Shown: positions 9,830 through 19,160, numbered from the stretch's first letter. The stretch: DNA of 64,000 bases from Deltaproteobacteria bacterium (GCA_029547805.1 JAKPOP010000003.1:186001-250000), one strand, 5' to 3'. Made by a program: numbers and translations. The notes: generated by a model from the letters alone, not told the origin.

Positions 9830-10951
9830 TCAACGGCGACGCCGGGGGCGCCACGTCCGGATCGCCAGTCCCATGGCCGCGAGGGCCCAGGGAATCCCGG
9901 CGAGGGGAACCGGGCGGGTCCCGCTGGCGCAGCCACCACGCGCGGAAGAATCCCCCGGGGTCGGGACGCAGGACCCATACAGGAGTTGTTGTCCCGCCGG
10001 GCATCGCACCGGAGGGACCGCGTCTTCGGAGTCGCCAGCCGGAGGAGGGGTCTCCGCTGCATCGCCCGAGGAACCTGAGTCCTGGCCGTCCGTCGGGTCC
10101 GGGGACTCGCACTTCCCTGCCCGGCAGACCAATGGAACCTCGCAGACCCCGCAGAGGCCGCCGCATCCGTCGTCCCCGCAGTCCCTGCCCTGGCACCAGG
10201 GCACGCAGGACTCGCCTTCCTCCAGGCAGATCCCCCGGGCGTCGCAGGTCATGCCCCGGGGACAGACCCCACAGTAGCCGTCGCAGCCGTCGGGGCCGCA
10301 CTCCTTGCCGTCGCAGGCGGGATGGCAGACCTGGGGAGCCTCGCATCGGCCGTCCTTGCAGAGGGCCGTATCGGGACACGTGCCGCAGGTGCCTCCGCAA
10401 CCGTTGTCCCCGCACTCCCGTCCGCTGCAGTCCGGGGTGCAGTCCGGCAGGGCGCAGGCCCCGTCCTTGCAGGTCTTCCCCCCGGAACAGGTCCCGCAGG
10501 ACCCGCCGCACCCGTCGTCGCCGCATTCCCGGCCCAGGCAGGTGGGCTGGCAGGCGCCCTCACATCGGCCCTGGACGCAGGTTGCCCCTCCGTAGCACGA
10601 CCCGCAGGACCCGCCGCACCCGTCGTCGCCGCACTCCCGGCCCAGGCAGTCGGCCAGGCAGGGCGCCGGGATCGCCGGGCAGGAATCGGCCCCGACTCCC
10701 ATGAGCGTCCCGCACTGGTAGCCCATCAGCATCACGTAGCCGCAGTCGGCGAAAAAGCACTCCTCCATGCAGAGGACGCCCCCGTCGCACCAGTACCGGT
10801 AGGCGCCGTCCTTGCAGCAGCCTTCGGCGGGAACAGCCCCGCAGTCGTCTCCCACCTTGACTCCGAAGTCCCATTCGCAGTCCGCACCGGCCGGAACCGG
10901 AAGGGCCCACAGACCGACCACGATCCACCAGGTCGGGGGAATTCTGGACAA
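9830..10951 (-). CDS. Cys-rich surface protein with CGDDGCGG repeats and MYXO-CTERM-like tail
   Basis: A 373-residue secreted protein starting at a TTG codon at 10951, with GAGG just upstream. Residues 1-23 are a signal peptide. Five consecutive repeats of about 35-40 residues each carry CGxDGCxGxCGxC with further paired Cys (about residues 95-285), suggesting a rod of small disulfide-bonded domains. The tail has a Cys (GGCASG), a hydrophobic helix (IPWALAAMGLAI) and a terminal RPRRRR. This is the architecture of MYXO-CTERM sorting signals, although the motif is not the most typical form. The function is unknown; a repetitive surface adhesin or scaffold is one possibility. Confidence 0.82.
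   Translation of the reverse strand: MSRIPPTWWIVVGLWALPVPAGADCEWDFGVKVGDDCGAVPAEGCCKDGAYRYWCDGGVLCMEECFFADCGYVMLMGYQCGTLMGVGADSCPAIPAPCLADCLGRECGDDGCGGSCGSCYGGATCVQGRCEGACQPTCLGRECGDDGCGGSCGTCSGGKTCKDGACALPDCTPDCSGRECGDNGCGGTCGTCPDTALCKDGRCEAPQVCHPACDGKECGPDGCDGYCGVCPRGMTCDARGICLEEGESCVPWCQGRDCGDDGCGGLCGVCEVPLVCRAGKCESPDPTDGQDSGSSGDAAETPPPAGDSEDAVPPVRCPAGQQLLYGSCVPTPGDSSARGGCASGTRPVPLAGIPWALAAMGLAIRTWRPRRRR
10125..10650 (-). repeat. tandem repeats coding for CGDDGCGG modules
   Basis: Five imperfect copies of a unit of roughly 105-120 nt. Each contains the recognisable core CCGCANCCGTCGTCNCCGCA on the plus strand (the reverse complement of the CGDDGCGG coding sequence). Copies differ mainly in the spacer between Cys pairs. 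Confidence 0.75.
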
Positions 10952-10981
10952 GGCACGCCTCGCAATTTCGGAACCAACCGG

Positions 10982-11010
10982 ATTTTAGTCGGAGATCGAC
11001 TCGGGGTCCA
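10982..11010 (-). promoter_or_regulatory. promoter for the Cys-rich surface protein
   Basis: On the minus strand: TGGACC, 17 nt, TAAAAT (five of six -10 matches). It is one of the best -10 boxes in the window. The predicted start lies about 25 nt before the TTG start codon. Confidence 0.5.
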
Positions 11011-11053
11011 TCCGGTCCCGGTCCCCCCGGGCCCGAGAGTGGACGCTGCCTGC

Positions 11054-11083
11054 TGGACCTGACGGCCGCCTTCCGGCTAGACT
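11054..11083 (+). promoter_or_regulatory. promoter for carbamoyltransferase
   Basis: TGGACC at 11054-11059, an 18-nt spacer and TAGACT at 11078-11083. The predicted leader is about 20 nt and contains the GGAGG ribosome site of the gene at 11110. Confidence 0.4.
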
Positions 11084-11109
11084 CGCTGCACCTTCGGGCG
11101 GAGGCGTCG

Positions 11110-12807
11110 ATGAGGGTCCTGGGACTGAACTTCAGCAACGACGCAGCGGCCTCTCTGGTCGTGGATGGCCGGGTGGTGATGGCGGTCCAGGAGGAACGCT
11201 TCCGGCGCGTGAAGCATTACGCCGGCTTCCCCGAGGCCGCCATCCGGGCCTGCCTGAAGGCCGGCGGGCTCCGGCTGGCCGATCTCGACGCGGTGGCCTT
11301 CTTCTGGAATCCCGGCATCCACGCGGCCACCCCCTCCTGGCGCCAGAGCACCGTGCCCAGGCACCACCTGGAGTTCCTCTTCGACGTTCCCAACCACCTG
11401 CTGCCCCAGTGGGGTTCCCCGCCGGAGGTCATGGAGCAGGTCTTCCACGCACCCGGACGCAGGCCCCTGCGCATCTACTACGTCACGCACCACCTGGCCC
11501 ACGCCGCCGCGGCCCTCTTCACGTCGCCCCATCAGGAAGCCGCGATCCTGACCCTCGACGGGTATGGGGAACGGGACTCCTCGGTCCTGTGGCAGGCCAG
11601 GGGCACCACCTTCGAGCGCCTCTGGACCCAGGAGTACCCCCACAGCCTCGGGGCCTACTACGCAGCCATCAGCCAGTACCTGGGCTTCAAGCCCAACAGT
11701 GGCGAGGGCAAGGCAATGGGCCTCGCATCCTACGGCCGCCCCCGCTTCGTGGACGAATTCCGCAGGATGCTCCGCCTGACCTCGGACGGATTCGAACTGG
11801 ACCTCTCCTACTTCCAGTTCTTCGTGGAGCGCCCCACCCGCTTCTCCCAGAAGATGGTGGACCTCCTGGGGGAGCCCCGAGTCCCCGAATCGGAGATCAC
11901 CGAGAGGCACCAGGACCTGGCGGCCTCGATGCAGGCGGTCTTCGAGGAGGCGGTGATGCACCTGGCCCGGATCGCCCGGGAACGGACCGGGGCCCGGGTC
12001 CTCTGCATGTCCGGCGGCGTCACCCTGAACTGCCTGGCCAACGGACGGCTGGTCCGGTCGGGCCTCTTCGACGACCTGTTCTTCCAACCGGCCTGCAGCG
12101 ATGCGGGGGCCGGTCTCGGGGCAGCCCTCTACGTCAGCCACGTCCTGGGTCAGGTCCCCAGGGCCCCGGCCCTGCTGCTGGATTACCTCGGCCCCCGGCA
12201 CTCGATGGACGAGGTGCTGGACACGCTGGACAAGGGAGGCATCCCGTTCCACCGTGTTCCGGATCCCTACGAGGCTGCCGGTCGGCTCCTGGCCCGGGGC
12301 TTCATCGGGAGCGTCTTCCAGGGTGCGGCGGAGTTCGGTCCCCGGGCCCTGGGGAACCGGAGCACCCTGGCGGACCCCCGCCCCGCGGAGATGAAGGACC
12401 GGCTCAACGCCCGCGTGAAGTTCCGGGAGCCCTTCCGGCCCTTCGCCCCGTCGATCCAGGCCCACCGGGCGCCGGACTACTTCGAGGGATGCACCTTCAG
12501 CCCCTTCATGCTCCGGGTCCACCCCACGCGCCCGGAACGGCTCCCAGAGGCCCGGGCGGTGACCCACGTCGATGGAGGCGCCCGCGTCCAGACCCTGGAG
12601 CGGGAACAGAACCCCCGATACTACGACCTCATCGAGTCCTTCCGGCGGGAGACGGGCACCCCCCTGGTGCTCAACACCTCCTTCAACATCCGGGGGGAAC
12701 CCATCGTGAACAGCCCCGCCGATGCGGTGAAGTGCTACCTGACCACCGGGATGGACTTCCTGGTGCTCGAGGACGTCCTGCTCGTGAAGAACCCGTCCAT
12801 CCTGTGA
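11110..12807 (+). CDS. carbamoyltransferase (NodU/CmcH/TobZ family)
   Basis: A 565-residue enzyme of the family that transfers a carbamoyl group from carbamoyl phosphate, through carbamoyl-adenylate, to a hydroxyl of a sugar, antibiotic or nodulation factor. It begins with the family signature LGLNFSNDAAASLV and QEERFRRVKH. The metal-binding HHLAHAA motif is at about residues 127-133, followed by LTLDGYGERDSS. The C-terminal part has EFGPRALGNRS and FREPFRPFAPS. Both domains appear intact. Neighbours (mutS, a Cys-rich protein) do not form a biosynthetic cluster, so the acceptor is unknown; a surface polysaccharide or a secreted metabolite are possible. Confidence 0.9.
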   Translation: MRVLGLNFSNDAAASLVVDGRVVMAVQEERFRRVKHYAGFPEAAIRACLKAGGLRLADLDAVAFFWNPGIHAATPSWRQSTVPRHHLEFLFDVPNHLLPQWGSPPEVMEQVFHAPGRRPLRIYYVTHHLAHAAAALFTSPHQEAAILTLDGYGERDSSVLWQARGTTFERLWTQEYPHSLGAYYAAISQYLGFKPNSGEGKAMGLASYGRPRFVDEFRRMLRLTSDGFELDLSYFQFFVERPTRFSQKMVDLLGEPRVPESEITERHQDLAASMQAVFEEAVMHLARIARERTGARVLCMSGGVTLNCLANGRLVRSGLFDDLFFQPACSDAGAGLGAALYVSHVLGQVPRAPALLLDYLGPRHSMDEVLDTLDKGGIPFHRVPDPYEAAGRLLARGFIGSVFQGAAEFGPRALGNRSTLADPRPAEMKDRLNARVKFREPFRPFAPSIQAHRAPDYFEGCTFSPFMLRVHPTRPERLPEARAVTHVDGGARVQTLEREQNPRYYDLIESFRRETGTPLVLNTSFNIRGEPIVNSPADAVKCYLTTGMDFLVLEDVLLVKNPSIL

Positions 12808-12858
12808 GTTCTCCCTCGGGGCGCCGCCCCTGGAGCCTCCCGGGGACCCCGGATCCGA

Positions 12859-12887
12859 TTCCGTTCCGTCCCACTTTCCGATAGCAT
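12859..12887 (+). promoter_or_regulatory. possible promoter giving a leaderless mutS transcript
   Basis: TTCCGT, 17 nt, TAGCAT at 12882-12887. Only 9 nt separate the -10 box from the mutS ATG, and no purine-rich ribosome site precedes that ATG. The match is weak at -35. Confidence 0.35.
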
Positions 12888-12896
12888 CGCCGCGCC

Positions 12897-15554
12897 ATGG
12901 GCGCCGAGACCACCCCCTCGATGCAGCAGTACCTGGCCGCGAAGGCCGAACACCCGGACTGCATCCTGCTGTTCCGGATGGGGGACTTCTACGAGACCTT
13001 CTTCGAGGACGCGGTGGAGGTCTCCCGCCTGCTGGACCTCACCCTGACGTCCAGAAACAAGGACGACCCGAACCCCATCCCGATGGCCGGCGTCCCCTAC
13101 CACGCCCTCCACTCCTACCTGCTCCGGTTGCTCGATGCAGGGCGCAAGGTCGCCATCTGCGAGCAGATGGAAGACCCCCGGCAGGCAAAGGGACTGGTCC
13201 GGCGGGAGGTCGTCCGGGTCGTCACCCCAGGGGTGCTGCTGGATACCGAGATCGAGGACCCCGGCCGTCCCAATCACCTCTTCGTGGTCCTGCCCGAGGG
13301 GTCCGGTTTCGCCCTGGCCGTCGTGGACGCCTCCACCGGGGACTTCCGGGGAGCGGTCCTGCCCTCTCGGGACCTGTTGCTGGAGGCCCTGCACCGCCTG
13401 GCTCCCCGGGAACTCCTGGTACCGCCGGGCGGCCTGGCCCCCGACGTCCTCCCGGCAATGCCGTCCCTGGCCCACAGCGCCCTGGAAGAGGCCGACCTGC
13501 TCGAGGATCGCCTGCCGGCGGACCTGTTGCCCCTCCTGCCGGATCGGGAACCGCACCCGGGCCTTCGACGAGCCGCGACGGCCCTGCTGTCCTACCTTGG
13601 CCGGACCCATCCGGCCCTCCGATCGACCATCCGGCCCTTCCGGCCGCTCTGGGTGTCGTCCACCGCCCGGCTGCCTCCGACGACCGCCCGGAACCTCGAA
13701 CTGATGGAATCGGCCCTCGGAGGCCGCCAGGGGCCCTCCCTGCTGCGCACCCTGGATCGCACCCGGACCGCCATGGGAAGCCGCCTGCTCCGGTCCCGGC
13801 TGCTGGCGCCCCTGACCGACCTGGAGGAGATTGGACGGCGCCTGGACCAGATCGAGGCCCTGGTCCGAACCCCCCTCGCCCGGGAGGCGATCCAGGAGGC
13901 CCTCCGGGGGGTATCGGACATCGAACGCATCCTGACCCGGCTGGCGGCGGGGGCCGGCAACGCCCGGGACCTTCGGGCGGTGGCCCGGGGCATCGAGGCG
14001 CTACAGGCCGCCGCCCGGGTGGTCCGGGAGGCATCGATCACGGCCCTGGACGAGGCGACTCGGATCCCTCCGACCCTGCCGGACCTTGCGGTGGGTCTGC
14101 TGGCCACCTTCGTCGAAGACCCCCCGTCGACGGTGAAGGACGGAGGGCTCGTCCGGCGCGGCATCCGTCAGGACCTCGACGAGGCCCTGGACATGGCCGA
14201 GAACGGCCGCCAGTACATCGCCCGCTACGAGGCCCAGGAACGGGCGCGCACCGGCATCGCCACCCTGCGCATTCGCTATCACCGGGTCTTCGGATACACC
14301 ATCGAGGTCAGCCGGTCCCAGGCGGACCGGGTTCCCCCCGAGTACCAGCGACGACAGACGCTGGCCGGTGCGGAGCGCTACACGACCCCGGAGTTGTCCC
14401 GGCTGGAGGACCAGGTGGCCACCGCCGAGGAGCGATCCCGGGAGATCCAGCAGGCCATCTTCGAGGAGTGGCGGAGTCGGATCCTGGCCGCCCGGTCGGA
14501 GGTTCAGGCCCTGGCGGACTCGCTGGCCCTCCTGGACCTCGCCGCGGCGTTGGGGGAGGTCGCCCAGCAGCACTCCTGGTGCCGCCCGGTCGTCCACTCG
14601 GGACGGGAGATCCACCTCCGGGAGGCCCGCCATCCCCTGGTGGAGGCGTCCCTTCCGCCCGGGACCTTCGTCCCCAACGACATCGACCTGGACGGGGTCC
14701 AGACCACGATGATCCTCCTCACTGGCCCCAACATGGCGGGCAAGAGCACGGTGATGCGGCAGGTGGCCGTCGCGGCCATCCTCGCCCAGGTGGGGTCCTT
14801 CGTCCCGGCCCGGGAGGCCCGCCTGGGAATCGCCGACGCCTTCTTCACCCGGGTGGGGGCGATGGACGACCTGGCCTCGGGCCGCAGCACCTTCATGGTC
14901 GAGATGAGCGAGGTCTCGGAGATCCTGTCCAGGGCCACCGACCGAAGCCTCGTGATCCTGGACGAGATCGGCCGGGGCACCTCGACCTTCGACGGCGTCG
15001 CCATCGCCTGGGCCGTGGCGGAGCACCTCCAGGAACGGATCGGCTGCCGCACCTTCTTCGCGACCCACTACCACGAAATGACGGACCTGGTCCGGGTCCT
15101 GCCTCGGGTTCGGAACCAGTCGGTCGCGGTGAAGGAGTGGGGCGGAGAAGTCCTCTTCCTCCGGCGCCTGGTGGACGGCCCGGCGAGCAAGTCCTATGGG
15201 ATCCAGGTGGCCCGGCTGGCGGGTCTTCCGGGGGAGGTCCTGGCCCGGGCACGGGAGGTCCTGGCGAACCTCGAGTCGGTGGAACTGGATGCCACGGGCC
15301 GTCCCGTGCTGGGGCGCAGCCGGAGGCAGGCGTCCGCCCGGAGGACCGTCGTGGCCCAGATGGACCTCTTCGGGACCCCATTGCCCGACGACCCGGGCCC
15401 CGCTCCCGTCGATCCCCTGGTCCATCGTCTGGCGCGTCTGGACCCGGAACGACTGACCCCCCTGGAGGCGATCCAGGCATTGAGCGACCTCGTGACCGAG
15501 GCCAGGAAACGAGTTCCTCCGGCAGCCCCGGAGGACATCGAAGGGAGGACCTGA
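12897..15554 (+). CDS. mutS: DNA mismatch repair protein MutS
   Basis: An 885-residue mismatch-recognition ATPase that starts post-replicative repair. The N-terminal mismatch reader has the conserved Phe-x-Glu in MGDFYETFFEDA (about residues 29-40). The lever and clamp regions follow. The ATPase has Walker A TGPNMAGKSTVMRQ (about residue 615) and LDEIGRGTSTFDG. Length is typical. The next gene starts 1 nt after its stop, so mutS leads an operon with the RibBX-like protein and an MMPL transporter. No Shine-Dalgarno sequence is visible before the ATG. mutL is not in this window. Confidence 0.97.
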   Translation: MGAETTPSMQQYLAAKAEHPDCILLFRMGDFYETFFEDAVEVSRLLDLTLTSRNKDDPNPIPMAGVPYHALHSYLLRLLDAGRKVAICEQMEDPRQAKGLVRREVVRVVTPGVLLDTEIEDPGRPNHLFVVLPEGSGFALAVVDASTGDFRGAVLPSRDLLLEALHRLAPRELLVPPGGLAPDVLPAMPSLAHSALEEADLLEDRLPADLLPLLPDREPHPGLRRAATALLSYLGRTHPALRSTIRPFRPLWVSSTARLPPTTARNLELMESALGGRQGPSLLRTLDRTRTAMGSRLLRSRLLAPLTDLEEIGRRLDQIEALVRTPLAREAIQEALRGVSDIERILTRLAAGAGNARDLRAVARGIEALQAAARVVREASITALDEATRIPPTLPDLAVGLLATFVEDPPSTVKDGGLVRRGIRQDLDEALDMAENGRQYIARYEAQERARTGIATLRIRYHRVFGYTIEVSRSQADRVPPEYQRRQTLAGAERYTTPELSRLEDQVATAEERSREIQQAIFEEWRSRILAARSEVQALADSLALLDLAAALGEVAQQHSWCRPVVHSGREIHLREARHPLVEASLPPGTFVPNDIDLDGVQTTMILLTGPNMAGKSTVMRQVAVAAILAQVGSFVPAREARLGIADAFFTRVGAMDDLASGRSTFMVEMSEVSEILSRATDRSLVILDEIGRGTSTFDGVAIAWAVAEHLQERIGCRTFFATHYHEMTDLVRVLPRVRNQSVAVKEWGGEVLFLRRLVDGPASKSYGIQVARLAGLPGEVLARAREVLANLESVELDATGRPVLGRSRRQASARRTVVAQMDLFGTPLPDDPGPAPVDPLVHRLARLDPERLTPLEAIQALSDLVTEARKRVPPAAPEDIEGRT

Positions 15555-15555
15555 C

Positions 15556-16695
15556 ATGCCCATCTCCATCGAGGACGCCCTGCAACGCCTCCGGCAGGGC
15601 CGGATGTTGATCCTGGTCGACGACGAGGACCGGGAGAACGAGGGGGACGTGGTCGCCGCGGCGGCGTCGATCACCGCGGACCAGATCGCCTTCATGGCCC
15701 GCCAGGCCCGGGGGCTGATCTGCGCGGCCCTGGCCCCCGAGATCTGCGATCGCCTGGGGTTCGAGCCGATGACCCGCCAGAACACCGCCCCGCATGGCAC
15801 GGCCTTCACGATCAGTGTCGACGCCCGGGAAGGGGTCCGGACCGGGATCTCGGCCTCCGAACGTGCCCACACGATTCGGCTGATGACCGATCCGGCCGCA
15901 GGACCGCGGGACTTCGTCTCCCCCGGCAACGTCTTCCCGCTCCGGGCGGTCCCGGGGGGCGTCCTGGTCCGGACCGGGCAGACCGAGGGGTCGGTGGACC
16001 TCTGCCGACTGGCCGGCGTCGGCGCCGCAGGAGTCATCTGCGAGATCCTGAGGGAGGACGGCACCATGATGCGCATGGCCGAACTGGAGAAGTTCGGCGA
16101 GGCCCATGACCTCCCCATCGTCACGGTGGCCGACATCGTGTCCTACCGTCTCCGGAACGAGACTCTCATCCGACCGGTGGCCTCGGCGGACCTCCCGACG
16201 GACTTCGACGACTTCCGGGTCCACGCCTTCACCACGGACTTCGACGGACGCGCCCACCTCGCCCTGGCCCTGGGCGACCTCTCGACTCCCGAACCGGTGC
16301 TGGTGCGAGTGCACCGGGCCAACTTCCCCGGGGACCTCTTCACCTTCTCGACGCCACCCAGGGGCCATCCCGAGGTGGAGCGGGGCCTCCAGGCCATTTC
16401 CAGAGAGGGCCGGGGGATCTTCCTCTACCTGAACCGCGAGGAGACGGGCGAGGACCTCCTCCGCTCCCTCGCTCGACTGGTCCCGTGTCGGGAGCCCACC
16501 CGGCAGGTGGAGAAGGCGATGGGACAGGACTCCCAGGTGAACTTCCGGGACTTCGGGGTCGGTGCCCAGATCCTGCGCCACCTGGGAGCCCAGCGGATCC
16601 GGGTCCTGACGGATCACCCGAAACACTTCGCCGCGATGACCGGGTTCGGACTCCAGGTCGTGGAGTTCGTCCCGATGGCCCAGGAGGCAGGATGA
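15556..16695 (+). CDS. RibBX-like protein: DHBP synthase domain plus degenerate GTP cyclohydrolase II domain
   Basis: A 379-residue protein with the RibB-RibA arrangement. The N-terminal part keeps DDEDRENEGD (residues 22-31), the acidic loop that binds ribulose-5-phosphate and metal. The normally conserved PGHVFPL and GHTEA motifs, however, read PGNVFPL (Asn125) and GQTEG (Gln142). The C-terminal part keeps the fold signature GAQILRHLG but has lost all three zinc-binding Cys of GTP cyclohydrolase II (VHRANFPGDLF replaces the VHSECLTGD-type motif). It also lacks the catalytic EGRGIG-type motif (REETGED instead). Such RibX domains without cyclohydrolase activity are known in Proteobacteria. 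The first domain may still make the four-carbon riboflavin precursor, but the His changes make this uncertain. Confidence 0.88.
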   Translation: MPISIEDALQRLRQGRMLILVDDEDRENEGDVVAAAASITADQIAFMARQARGLICAALAPEICDRLGFEPMTRQNTAPHGTAFTISVDAREGVRTGISASERAHTIRLMTDPAAGPRDFVSPGNVFPLRAVPGGVLVRTGQTEGSVDLCRLAGVGAAGVICEILREDGTMMRMAELEKFGEAHDLPIVTVADIVSYRLRNETLIRPVASADLPTDFDDFRVHAFTTDFDGRAHLALALGDLSTPEPVLVRVHRANFPGDLFTFSTPPRGHPEVERGLQAISREGRGIFLYLNREETGEDLLRSLARLVPCREPTRQVEKAMGQDSQVNFRDFGVGAQILRHLGAQRIRVLTDHPKHFAAMTGFGLQVVEFVPMAQEAG

Positions 16696-19160
16696 TGCCG
16701 GGATCCCCTGGAAGCCGCCTTGGGCGAGCCCTCGACGCCTGGATGAACCTCTGCTCCCGGTACCCGGGCCGGATCCTCCTGGGCGCCCTGGTCTTCGGGG
16801 TCCTGGCGGGATGGACCGCCTCGGGGCTCAGCCTGCATTCCGACTTCATCGAACTCCTCCCCACCGACTCCCCGTCGGTGCGGAACCTCGAGCGCCTGAA
16901 GACCCAGGTGGCCTCCTATTCGACCCTCGTCGTCGCGATGGAGTGTCCGGACCTCGAGGCCTCCAAGCGCTTTGCCGACGACCTGTCCCGCCGCCTCCGG
17001 ACCTGGCCCCGGGACCGCATCTGGGCCGTGGACGACAACATCCGTGAGATCCGGGAGTTCTACTCCCGGAACCGCTACCTCTACGCCGACCTGGAGGACC
17101 TGGTGGACTTCCGGGACCGGCTCCGAAAGCGCATCCAGGAGGAGACCGAGGCCCAGGCCTTCGAGTCCCTGGACGACTCGCCGGCCCCTCGGACCGACCT
17201 GGGAATCGAGGCCCTGAAGGCGAAGTATGACCGAAAGGTCCGGGAACAGGATCGCTACCCCGACGGCTACTACGTCACCCCGGACCGTTCCCTGCTGGCC
17301 ATCTTCATCCGGCCGCCCTCCGGTTCCTCGTCCTTCGAGGCCAACGAGCGCCTGGTCCAGGACGTCCAGCGAGAGATCGACGCCCTGGACCCCTCGTCCT
17401 ACCACCCCGAGATGCGAATCGGCATGACGGGTGACATCAAGACGGGGCTGGAAGAGCGGGAGGCCCTGGCATCCGATGCCCGCTTCATCTCGATCCTCTG
17501 CCTGGTCCTGATCTGCGGGGTCATCGTTGCCTACTACCGGAGCCTTCGGTCCCTGCTGGTCATTGGCACCCCGATGCTGCTGGGACTGCTGGGGGCCCTG
17601 GCCGTGGCCCGGATGGCCATCGGCTACCTGAACACCGCGACGGCGTTCCTGGCCAGCATCATCGCGGGGAACGGCATCAACTTCATGATCATGCTGGCCG
17701 CACGATTCTTCGAGGAGAGCCGCAAGGGTCATGACCGGGACGTGGGCACGCTGCTCCGGGCCTCGGTCCGGGGCACCCTGGAAGGGACTGCGGTGGCGGC
17801 GGCCGGGGCGGCGATTGCCTACGGGTCCCTGTCCCTGGCGGGCTTTCGGGGCTTTCGCCAGTTCGGAATCATCGGTGGAACTGGGATGGCCCTCTGCTGG
17901 ATCGCGACCTTCCTGGTTGGCCCGGCCCTGATCGCCCTGCTGCACCGGATGCGGCCCCTGGAGGTCACCCGGGAGAGTCGGCACCCCATTTCCTCGCGGG
18001 TCGGGTCGGTGGTTGCGAGGCATCCTCGTTGGATCCTGCTGGCGGCGCTGCTCCTGTCGGCAGGGGCGATCCTGGCGATCCTCCCCTGGTCCTTCGACCC
18101 CTTCGAGTACCACTTCCGCAACCTGCGGAACCGGGAGAGCATCGAGCGGGGCTCGGCAAAACTCTCCCGCCGGGTGGACAAGATCTTCGACCTGCCCACC
18201 TCCCCGACCCCGGTCGTCCTGGACCGGGCCGAGTCGGCCCCGGTGGTGAAGGCGGCCATCCTCGCGTCCCCGGACTTCCGGTCCGTCATTGGCGGCGTGA
18301 AGACCCTCCAGGAGGTCCTTCCCACCCGCCAGGAAGAGAAACTGGCCGTCCTGGCGGAGATCCGGGCCCTGATCGACCGCAAGATCGACTTTCTGTCCCC
18401 CGAGGACCGGGCGGAGGTGGAGCGGCACCGTCCCCCGGAGGACCTTCGGGTCCTGACCCTGGACGACATCCCCGAGATGATCGCTCGCCCCTTCACCGAG
18501 GCCGACGGGACCCGAGGCCGGGTCCTCTACGTGTATTCCCACCCCAGCGAAAGCCTCCTGGACGGGAGGTACCTGTTGAAGTTCGCGCGGTTCCTGCGGA
18601 GCATCCAGGTCCCCGGCGTCGAGTTCTACGCCGTGGGACAGCCCCTGGTCTTCGCCGACATGATCGCCGCGGTGCTCCACGACGGCCTCCGGGTGACCCT
18701 TGCATCGGCCCTGGCCGTGGCCCTGTTGCTGGTCGTCGCCTTCCGATCCGCCTCGGCGGTGGCGACGATCCTCACCAGCGTGCTGCTGGGCACCCTCTGG
18801 ATGGTCGGCCTCGCCGCCCTGTTGGGTCAGAAACTGAACTTCCTGAACTTCGTCGTGTTCCCGATCACGCTGGGAATCGGTGTCGACTACGGGGTCAACA
18901 TCTTCTCCCGCTACCGACAGGAGGGGCCCGGGCGAATCCGGGAGGTGATCCAGTCCACAGGAGGGGCCGTGGTGCTGACCAGCAGCACCACCATCCTGGG
19001 CTACGCCACCCTGATCACCTCGACCAACATGGCCCTCCAGTCCTTCGGCATCATCGCGGACCTGGGGGAGTTCGCCTGCCTGGCGACCTCCGAACTGGTG
19101 ATGACCGCACTGCTGGTCTGGCGACACCAGGGGCGATCGAGTGCTCCGATCCGCGGCTGA
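16692..19160 (+). CDS. MMPL/RND-family transporter (HpnN-like)
   Basis: An 822-residue inner-membrane protein. The start at 16692 overlaps the previous stop and follows GGAGGCAGG. After helix 1 (ILLGALVFGVLAGW) comes a large periplasmic loop beginning SDFIELLPTDSPSVRNLERL, typical of the RND/MMPL group that includes the hopanoid exporter HpnN. A cluster of five or six helices (about residues 260-430), a second periplasmic loop and a second helix cluster (about residues 670-810) follow, giving the usual duplicated topology. It probably moves lipids or other hydrophobic molecules to the outer membrane. Its linkage to mutS and ribBX seems operonic but not functional. Confidence 0.88.
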   Translation: MMPGSPGSRLGRALDAWMNLCSRYPGRILLGALVFGVLAGWTASGLSLHSDFIELLPTDSPSVRNLERLKTQVASYSTLVVAMECPDLEASKRFADDLSRRLRTWPRDRIWAVDDNIREIREFYSRNRYLYADLEDLVDFRDRLRKRIQEETEAQAFESLDDSPAPRTDLGIEALKAKYDRKVREQDRYPDGYYVTPDRSLLAIFIRPPSGSSSFEANERLVQDVQREIDALDPSSYHPEMRIGMTGDIKTGLEEREALASDARFISILCLVLICGVIVAYYRSLRSLLVIGTPMLLGLLGALAVARMAIGYLNTATAFLASIIAGNGINFMIMLAARFFEESRKGHDRDVGTLLRASVRGTLEGTAVAAAGAAIAYGSLSLAGFRGFRQFGIIGGTGMALCWIATFLVGPALIALLHRMRPLEVTRESRHPISSRVGSVVARHPRWILLAALLLSAGAILAILPWSFDPFEYHFRNLRNRESIERGSAKLSRRVDKIFDLPTSPTPVVLDRAESAPVVKAAILASPDFRSVIGGVKTLQEVLPTRQEEKLAVLAEIRALIDRKIDFLSPEDRAEVERHRPPEDLRVLTLDDIPEMIARPFTEADGTRGRVLYVYSHPSESLLDGRYLLKFARFLRSIQVPGVEFYAVGQPLVFADMIAAVLHDGLRVTLASALAVALLLVVAFRSASAVATILTSVLLGTLWMVGLAALLGQKLNFLNFVVFPITLGIGVDYGVNIFSRYRQEGPGRIREVIQSTGGAVVLTSSTTILGYATLITSTNMALQSFGIIADLGEFACLATSELVMTALLVWRHQGRSSAPIRG

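Noticed and set aside
15540-15560. FMN riboswitch before the RibBX-like gene
   Set aside because: The gap after mutS is 1 nt.
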